Shown here: piece after piece, positions 12,975 to 38,163 of the stretch
Layout of the letters: every line of letters starts with the position of its first letter
How positions within the stretch are numbered: position 1 is the first letter of the stretch
Assembly: GCF_001039355.2 (NCBI RefSeq)
Contig: NW_019773745.1
Location: 16,099 to 54,261, forward strand
DNA length: 38,163 bases
DNA from: Lingula anatina
Taxonomy: Eukaryota; Brachiopoda; Lingulata; Lingulida; Lingulidae
Direction: 5' to 3'
Position numbers and translations under genes: made by a program
Notes under the pieces: generated by a model
Database searches by the model: none
Told to the model about the DNA's origin: nothing
Seen by the model: only the letters and a program-made list of their open reading frames with translations

Positions 12975-15109
12975 AGTACTTTCAAAGCAAATGTTTATTG
13001 CATAACAATCCTAAATATACAGGTTATCATGGATCATAATTTATAATATATACTCATATGAGCTACAGTGCATAAGCTGTAAGATACGTCTTAAAAATTA
13101 ATATGATATTTTTATAATAATAACAATGGTATATGAATTGTCTAGTAAGTTCAAATAGATTAAGGCATAGTCAGTGCAAATTCAAATATACAAATTCATG
13201 ATCACATTTCAGTATAAAATTTCCTTACTCAAATCTTAATTTTCAATAAATGCCCTGTAAGACACTAATGTGTGGAGTAACTTTCATTACATTGGCACAA
13301 AACTCAAGGAAATCAGACATCTATTTTCATCAGTCTAGACCCTTTGTCTTTTACTGACAAGCTAAGAAAAGCATTCAGACCCAGTCTGATACCTAATGGT
13401 AAAATACCATTTCATCAAAGCTTTTTAATCACCATGATATCAGCCGAATCTATAGCCATCGCAACTCAGCCAGATTAATTGAAATCTCTTAATCAAAATC
13501 ATGTAAATCAATTCTTAGCCAAACTAAGTGCAGATTCCGGCACAAAGGTCCAGGCACCTTGTAATCCATTATGCGCCACATGAACTGATATATCTTCCAA
13601 GAGCAATGTTCTTGGTTAATCAGTTCCCAGATGATGTTAGATCTCTATAGACGAGTCACATAAATTCAAACAAACAGAATGTGCTAGAATTTCTATAGAA
13701 GCTCTACAGTTTTTCTCTAAATCGAACTTTTCATCCAAACAATCTACATGAAAATGGTCCCCAAAACATTGTTTTCAATTTTGTGACAAAAGTTTGTAAT
13801 TTTTTAAAAGTTTTTAATTTTTTGTGAGAAAAGTGTTTCAAAATTATTTAGAATAGATCATACAGTACTCGATATGTAATGTCAGTGGTTATGTTTCACT
13901 AGGGCAGAACGCTAGAGCAGAACAGATGCAAATGTAAAAAAAGCCATCTGCTATGAAAAAATAGTACCACGTGCTGCCTTGAAAGCATTTCAAACAATGT
14001 AACAAATTGACTCTTCTTGCTCAAGTTTCATTTCTTTTTAGTGAATTCCACAAAACTCTATTTGCATAAGGGAGATTGATTTCACTAATGAATACATCAA
14101 ACAAATGTCAAAAATTTAATTGATAAGTTATTGTCATTGCAAATACTTAAAATGCTTTTTAATTTAATAGAAATTACTAACATCCTCTCATTGACTTTTT
14201 ATCACTTCCTAGTTTTCATTATACAATTCAATTAGATGGCTACTTCAGACACAGTTACAGAAGAAACCAAAGCTTAGAAGACCACTGAAAGAAAATGTTA
14301 TATTTCCTAAAGCTTGCTGTTCTATCTTTTGTAATTAAACCACATAAATATGAAAGCAGTGACTAGCTGGTAGACCAATATATCTTAAGATATGTTAGGC
14401 AGTTACATGTCATTATTCCACATAATATAAAGCTTTCGGCCGATTAATATCCTTTTTTAGCAGTAAATGTACTTTTACACCATATAGCAACACATGTTCT
14501 ATTACCTCGAAGACCAAGAACTTGCCAACCTTCAACTTGTTACCTTTGGCTGCCAACAGTTGAAAATTTAATGGATACAATTTAATTAACTTCCCAATGG
14601 ACCATTGTGCACGAATGAAAGCACAAAACACATCCTCACCCAAGTCTTCTTTATATAATCACCTGTCCATTTAAATTCAATTATTCTTTTTAGAGTGAGA
14701 CTTTTCTTCTAATGATTTTACCCTAAAGTACAACTGGCTTTTTTTCTTACCGTTAACATATAAAATACTATTTTCAGTATTTTGCATATATATAGTTAGA
14801 TACAGAAAGCTTGCATAAAATTATGCTCCAATTAACATCTGAAAACCAGATTTTAATCAACATGTTTTTAAAAAATTATATCAAATGGCCCTTGTATATA
14901 AGACAGTATGTATATGCACTTGTAGGCAATAAAATATAATATAATATAATCACATATCATTCTCCTTTACTACAAGGTAGAATTCTAAAATATCTACAGA
15001 AACTCTATCATTCCAACCATTGTCTACAGCAGTTCTAAGTTGGTGCATCAGTCAAATGTCTTTCCAGCCAAGGTTCAACAGCAATCAGTGAGACCCTCAA
15101 TTTCGTTTC
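12975..15109 (-). other. Probable vinculin 3' UTR, about 2.1 kb
   Basis: AT-rich, non-coding sequence between the stop codon and the first AATAAA I find downstream on the minus strand. The extent is inferred from that signal. No other gene is recognised inside it. Confidence 0.45.
12994..12999 (-). terminator. Candidate polyadenylation signal AATAAA
   Basis: Plus-strand TTTATT, i.e. AATAAA on the gene strand. It is followed about 20-45 bases on by a T- and GT-rich stretch (TTTTTTGTCACTGTTGGTGG), the expected downstream element. Cleavage would fall near 12975. Confidence 0.45.
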
Positions 15110-36904
<21,795 letters not shown>

Positions 36905-38163
36905 CTGTGGAAAGATTTTTAAAAATTATCTTTGCAATATGTCAAATCTGCTCAATGACTTACTTTGATTCTTTTCAAAAATAGAAATTTCAGCATAATT
37001 TTCTGAACTGCATAGAATTAATTTTCAATTTAGAAACATATTTTGGTCAATTAACCTTATCCTGTCTGCAACAAGAGAGGTTGACTATTCAAAATAATTC
37101 TCTGTTATCTTTTATTTATTTCACAGAATGTTCATATTAACTACAATTTGTACATCCCTCTTTTTATTTTGAAACCAAATAAAGAGAAAATATTATGTAA
37201 AAAAATCTAAAATGATTTGAACCATCTGTCTATTTCCAACAAGGTGGTTGATTGGTTCAAATAATCACAGGATTGGATGTGCATTGTCTGTTTGTGTTAC
37301 TCATCCAGACATAACCTTTTGTGATGCTATAATCATGGCACTGAAAGAGAACCGGTTTGACTTTTAACCACAACTTGTCAATATTCATCTTCTTCTGCAT
37401 GCCTGATCTTCTGCTCTAGTTACATGTTCTTTATGTGTGGTGTGGTAATGAATCATGTTCCCCTGGATGACTCAATCACATTCCTTACAGGTTCCTGCTA
37501 CTGAAGTCTTTGATTTATGATAAAACAGCTAGAATGCTTCTTACTAGTACTATATGTACAACACCGTCCTGATTTTTCATACATGCACACAGGAAAACGT
37601 GTGCACATTCATATGCACATTCAAACATGGGCAATTTCACCTATTTGTACAGATATTAGGTAAAGCAAATGTATATGTATAAGAGCAGGTCCATCAAATA
37701 TACTTTAATTTGGAGCATTTATGTCAAGTAAAAGAAATGACTATACAAGACTTTATCTTCCAGTAAAACAAGACATTCTGAAAGTGAATACAGCACCACA
37801 CTTCTTGAACTCAAGCCTAGTGCAGTTTAACTTTTACTCTGTTCATATTTTCCCAAGAGAACTTTAAGCCAAAATGATAAATGATAAACAGCAATTCTAA
37901 TGACAGAATGATGACTATGTAAGCAACCTAAGTGATCTAGGGGTTTGGGAAACAGTTTCAACCACCTTATGTTCTGTATTAGGACATGATGCTATCTTGG
38001 TTCATTCTTCAGCAAATAACTAATTCTACTCCTTTCAACAATCATCCCACACAAAGATGAGTCAAGGAAATATACTGACTGTAAAAACAATCATCTTCTC
38101 TGCAACAAGCATGAGCCAAGAGTTTAAAAACTACAGAATATCACCAAGGAGTATACCCAAGTC
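36905..38163. other. Vinculin intron reaching the window edge
   Basis: AT-rich sequence upstream of the first visible exon. I looked for the block equivalent to human [20 protein letters not shown] on the minus strand and did not find it, so the preceding exons lie beyond 38163. No repeat or other gene is recognised here. Confidence 0.6.

Overview
The window carries most of one animal gene, vinculin, on the minus strand (about 36.9 kb down to 15.1 kb), followed by about 13 kb of AT-rich, mostly non-coding DNA with small transposons. Short exons, GT-AG introns of a few hundred bases to about 3 kb, A+T-rich introns and many MITE-like and simple repeats indicate an invertebrate animal. The protein has two copies of the central ~112-residue vinculin repeat where vertebrates have three, as known for invertebrate vinculins. 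Several intron repeats look like those of molluscs, so a mollusc or related lophotrochozoan is my best guess. That guess is inference.

Layout in gene direction (high to low coordinates). 36905-38163 is intron; the first ~162 residues (human numbering) lie beyond the right edge. Twelve exons from 36904 to 31094 encode the rest of the head (D1 end, two repeats, D4-like part) and the first FPPPP motif of the linker. From 30240 to about 23991 there are eight further exons, all of phase 1-1 and so skippable in any combination. They encode up to 360 extra linker residues: poly-proline, Asp/Asn-rich, and a 146-residue exon of repeated RP(M/T)SPP units. A constant linker exon (22850-22980) and the five-helix tail follow, ending at the stop codon at 15110. 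The 3' UTR probably runs to a polyadenylation signal near 12994.

Two single-N positions mark faulty contig joins. 17954-20049 and 20051-22145 are the same 2.1 kb (three tail exons appear twice, about 0.5% different). 33672-33975 repeats 32981-33284. Both look like unmerged haplotypes, so each tail exon should be counted once.

Left of the gene, two weak minus-strand coding exons of an unrecognised gene may lie at 1-161 and 1267-1498. Two MITE-like elements (8275-8485 with TA flanks, 11249-11592 with TTAA flanks) and simple repeats are the other recognisable items. The most interesting system here is the expanded, combinatorially splice-able proline-rich linker of vinculin, which would tune binding of VASP/Ena, profilin and SH3 partners between the talin-binding head and the actin-binding tail.
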